A stretch of 41,741 nucleotides of DNA from the NCBI GenBank assembly GCA_019351995.1, contig JABBOD010000001.1, forward strand, positions 1 to 41,741, given 5' to 3'. Shown here piece after piece: positions 39,335 through 41,741 of this stretch. Position 1 is the stretch's first letter. Every line of letters begins with the position of its first letter. The stretch is from Acidobacteriota bacterium (lineage in GTDB: Bacteria; Actinomycetota; Actinomycetes; Actinomycetales; Microbacteriaceae). A program made the translations under genes and the position numbers. The notes under the pieces are model-generated. The model did no database searches. It was given only the letters and a program-made list of their open reading frames with translations, and was not told the DNA's origin.

Positions 39335-41596
39335 GTGACTGACGACGCCCGGTCTCCCGAAGACGCCAAGTCGCCCAAGCGCTGGCTCATCGGGGACCCG
39401 CTGCCCTCCGACAAGCTGGAAGGGCAGCTTCTCCCCAAGCACTTGGCGCTTCCGATCTTCGCGAGCGACCCGCTCTCCTCGGTCGCGTACGCTCCCCAGG
39501 AGTTGCTGCTGATCCTGCTGCTCGGCGGGCTGTCATTCCTGGCGTTCACCCCGTGGGTCGCGGCGGCCGTCGTGCTGTTGCTCATCGTGGTGGTCACCTC
39601 CTACCGATTGCTGATCAAGGCGTACCCCAGCGGCGGCGGCGACTACGAAGTCGCCAGCAAGAATCTCGGCGAGAAGGCCGGCCTGGTCGTCGCCGCGGCG
39701 CTGCTCGTGGACTACATCATGACGGTCGCCGTGTCGGTCGCCTCCGGCGTCGACAACATCATCTCCGCGTTGCCGTTCCTCAACGGCATCCGCGTCGAGA
39801 TGGCCGTCGTGTTCGTCGTGATCCTGGCGGCAGTCAATCTGCGCGGCGTGCGCGAATCCAGCAAGGTATTCGCCGTTCCCACCTACCTCTTCATCGGCAG
39901 CGTCGCCCTGATGATCGGGGTCGCGCTCGTGCGCACGGCGGCCGGAGACGCGCCCGTCGCCGAGACGGCACACTTCGCGATCAAGAGTCAGTCGATCGCG
40001 CAGGCCGCGGTGGTGCTGCTGCTGCTGCGCGCCTTCTCGAGCGGATGCTCCGCCCTCACCGGCGTCGAGGCGATCAGCAATGGCGTCCAGGCCTTCCGCC
40101 GCCCGAAGATCCAGAACGCGCAGAAGACCCTCGTCGCCATGGGGGCCATCGCCATTGTGCTGTTCGTGGGACTCATCACGGTCGCCCTGATCTCGGGTGT
40201 CCACTATGTGGAAGACACCTGCAATCTGGTCGGATTCGCCAACTGCACTACCGCACCGCAACGCAGCGTGATCGCGCAGATCGCCGCGGCGGTCTTCGGC
40301 AACAACTCGATCCTGTTCTTCGTCATCCAGGCGGCAACAGCGGCGGTGCTCCTGTTGGCGGCCAACACGGCGTTCAATGGGTTCCCCCTGCTGGGTTCGG
40401 TGCTCGCCACCGATCTCTACGCGCCGAAGTCCCTCGCGACCCGCGGTGACCGGCTCATCTACTCGAACGGCGTGATCGCGCTGGCCGTCACGGCAGCGGT
40501 GATCCTGGTGGTGTTCCGCGCCAGCGTGACGTCCCTGATCCAGCTCTACATCATCGGCGTCTTCGTCTCCTTCACCCTCGGTCAGACCGGCATGATCCGG
40601 CACTGGCGGCGCCTGCTTCGCGAGGGGCCGGTGACCGGGTGGGGCGGAATGCGGCGGGGCCAGGTCCGCACCTACCTGGCGATCAACAGCTTCGGCGCGT
40701 TCATGACCTTCTCGGTGCTGGTGATCGTGACCATCACCAAGTTCACCTACGGTGCCTGGGTGGTCTTCGTGATCATGCCGATCCTGTTCTTCCTCATGCT
40801 CGGAGTGAACCGCTACTACCGGGACGTGGACATCGAGATCGAGGCGGATGCCACCACGCGCTTCGGAGCAGACGGCGACCACGCCATCGTGCTGGTCGGC
40901 AAGATGAACAAGCCGGTGCTCAAGGCGCTCGACTACGCGATCGCCGCCCGCCACGAGACGATCGAGGCGGTTCACGTCTCCATCGACGATGCCGCCACCG
41001 AGGCACTCGAGCGGGAGTGGGAGAACTACAACATCAAGATCCCGCTACGGGTTCTCGCCTCGCCGTACCGCGATATCAGCGTGCCGCTGATCAAGTACAT
41101 CAAGGCGTGCCGGGTCGACAACGGGTCCGAGGTGGTGACCGTCTACACACCGCAGTTCATCGTGGGGCACTGGTGGGAGTACCTGCTGCACAATCACAAG
41201 GCGCGACGCATCCGCCACAAGCTCATGCTCGTGCACGGGGTGATGGTGGTGCTGGTCCCGTGGCTCCTGGACTCCTCCGACGTGATCTACGGCCGCCGGT
41301 CACGCCCGTTGCCCGGCCAGGACCGCCGCGGCGAGCCCCGCCGCCCCGTGCAGCGGGAGGCCATACCGCCCGCCGAGATCAAGGCAGCCCGCGTTGCCGC
41401 GCGTGCGAAGGTCGAGTCGCAACGCTCCACCCGGAACGGGCAGGTGCCCGCGAAGGTCGGCTCCGCCACGAAGTCGGCCCCGGCCGCCAAGCAGGCGGCG
41501 GCAACCGCGACGCCGACGGAAAAGGTCAGCGCGACAAAGCCAAGCGGTGGCAAGGGCTCCTCCCCGGCACGCTCCAAGGGATCCACCACCGAATGA
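39335..41596 (+). CDS. KimA-like APC superfamily potassium transporter
   Basis: A 753-residue membrane protein of the APC superfamily most like B. subtilis KimA (YdaO). It has a hydrophilic N-terminus (KRWLIGDPLPSDKLEGQ), about 12 membrane spans to residue 500, a cytosolic USP-like domain (about residues 505-630) and a disordered Lys/Ala/Pro/Ser-rich tail of about 110 residues. Asp45 and Tyr52 (FASDPLSSVAYAPQE) and Asp126-Tyr127 (LLVDYIMTV) match in type and spacing the K+ ligands Asp36, Tyr43, Asp117 and Tyr118 of KimA, as recalled. Proton-coupled K+ import is therefore more likely than amino-acid transport. The start is GTG 39335 with TACGCT eight bases upstream, a leaderless type, which leaves no room for the c-di-AMP riboswitch found before kimA in Bacillus. 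The stop overlaps crcB by ATGA. Confidence 0.85.
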   Translation: MTDDARSPEDAKSPKRWLIGDPLPSDKLEGQLLPKHLALPIFASDPLSSVAYAPQELLLILLLGGLSFLAFTPWVAAAVVLLLIVVVTSYRLLIKAYPSGGGDYEVASKNLGEKAGLVVAAALLVDYIMTVAVSVASGVDNIISALPFLNGIRVEMAVVFVVILAAVNLRGVRESSKVFAVPTYLFIGSVALMIGVALVRTAAGDAPVAETAHFAIKSQSIAQAAVVLLLLRAFSSGCSALTGVEAISNGVQAFRRPKIQNAQKTLVAMGAIAIVLFVGLITVALISGVHYVEDTCNLVGFANCTTAPQRSVIAQIAAAVFGNNSILFFVIQAATAAVLLLAANTAFNGFPLLGSVLATDLYAPKSLATRGDRLIYSNGVIALAVTAAVILVVFRASVTSLIQLYIIGVFVSFTLGQTGMIRHWRRLLREGPVTGWGGMRRGQVRTYLAINSFGAFMTFSVLVIVTITKFTYGAWVVFVIMPILFFLMLGVNRYYRDVDIEIEADATTRFGADGDHAIVLVGKMNKPVLKALDYAIAARHETIEAVHVSIDDAATEALEREWENYNIKIPLRVLASPYRDISVPLIKYIKACRVDNGSEVVTVYTPQFIVGHWWEYLLHNHKARRIRHKLMLVHGVMVVLVPWLLDSSDVIYGRRSRPLPGQDRRGEPRRPVQREAIPPAEIKAARVAARAKVESQRSTRNGQVPAKVGSATKSAPAAKQAAATATPTEKVSATKPSGGKGSSPARSKGSTTE

Positions 41597-41741
41597 CGGT
41601 CATCGCGGTGCTGCTCGGCGGCCTGCTCGGCACCGGACTGCGCTTGGCCATCGGCACCGTGCTGCCGAACGGCGACACGGTCTTCCCCGTGGCGACGTTG
41701 GTGATCAACGTCGCCGGCTCGTTCGTGCTCGGCTTTCTGGT
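41593..41741 (+). CDS. crcB: CrcB/FluC family fluoride channel, N-terminal part only (cut by window end)
   Basis: The first 49 codons are visible. They encode MTVIAVLLGGLLGTGLRLAI in the first membrane segment, with the GGLLGTGLR pattern of CrcB (GGxxGAxxR), then VFPVATLVINVAGSFVLGF, matching the GTLxVNxxGSFxLG pore motif. FluC channels export fluoride as dual-topology dimers, often from two tandem genes. The ATG overlaps the kimA stop by four bases, so expression is coupled to kimA. The remainder lies outside the window. Confidence 0.85.
   Translation, partial: MTVIAVLLGGLLGTGLRLAIGTVLPNGDTVFPVATLVINVAGSFVLGFL

Overview
The window is high-GC DNA from an actinobacterium, most likely a member of the Microbacteriaceae. 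This rests on codon use, the protein families present, and several genes that begin at or very near a -10-like TANNNT hexamer with no Shine-Dalgarno sequence. No tRNA, rRNA, CRISPR array, insertion sequence or prophage gene was seen. The right end cuts a gene.

Positions 1-17,690 form a nitrogen/amino-acid catabolic island. It holds a glutamate dehydrogenase-family gene (+). A leftward group follows: NCS1 permease, amidase, DUF1989 protein. Next come a leftward PucR-family regulator and a rightward gabT-gabD pair. A compact leftward histidine-utilisation operon comes last (hutH-hutU-M20 hydrolase-hutF-hutI, every junction a 4-bp overlap), with a divergent IclR-type regulator. Two operator systems are visible. 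The first is a TGCCA-N3-TGGCA palindrome in front of the permease and gabT, with a near copy in front of the dehydrogenase, which suggests one PucR-type regulon. The second is TGTCTGAAATGCCAGACA at the iclR/hutH divergence, which closely resembles the published HutR operator of Corynebacterium. The pathways meet at glutamate, 2-oxoglutarate and succinate. Histidine yields glutamate through formiminoglutamate and formylglutamate, GABA yields succinate plus glutamate, and the dehydrogenase returns glutamate to 2-oxoglutarate with release of ammonium.

Positions 17,700-31,100 are mostly core and small accessory genes: pdxH, a padR-ABC1/UbiB kinase operon, signal peptidase I, an ArsB/SLC13-type transporter, a 48-residue basic protein, an acyl-CoA oxidase, a divergent marR/MFS exporter pair, a one-protein ArsR-SRPBCC regulator, recQ and a YpeA-type acetyltransferase. 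Between recQ and the acetyltransferase gene lie two adjacent hairpins, each with exactly six cytosines at its apex on the minus strand, which looks like a 6C small RNA.

Positions 31,100-41,741 carry a DEAD-box RNA helicase with a long Arg/Asp-rich repetitive N-terminus, a large RND transporter without an adjacent adaptor gene, a MocR-type regulator divergent from yczE, a KimA-like potassium transporter, and the start of a crcB/fluC fluoride-channel gene overlapping the kimA stop by ATGA.
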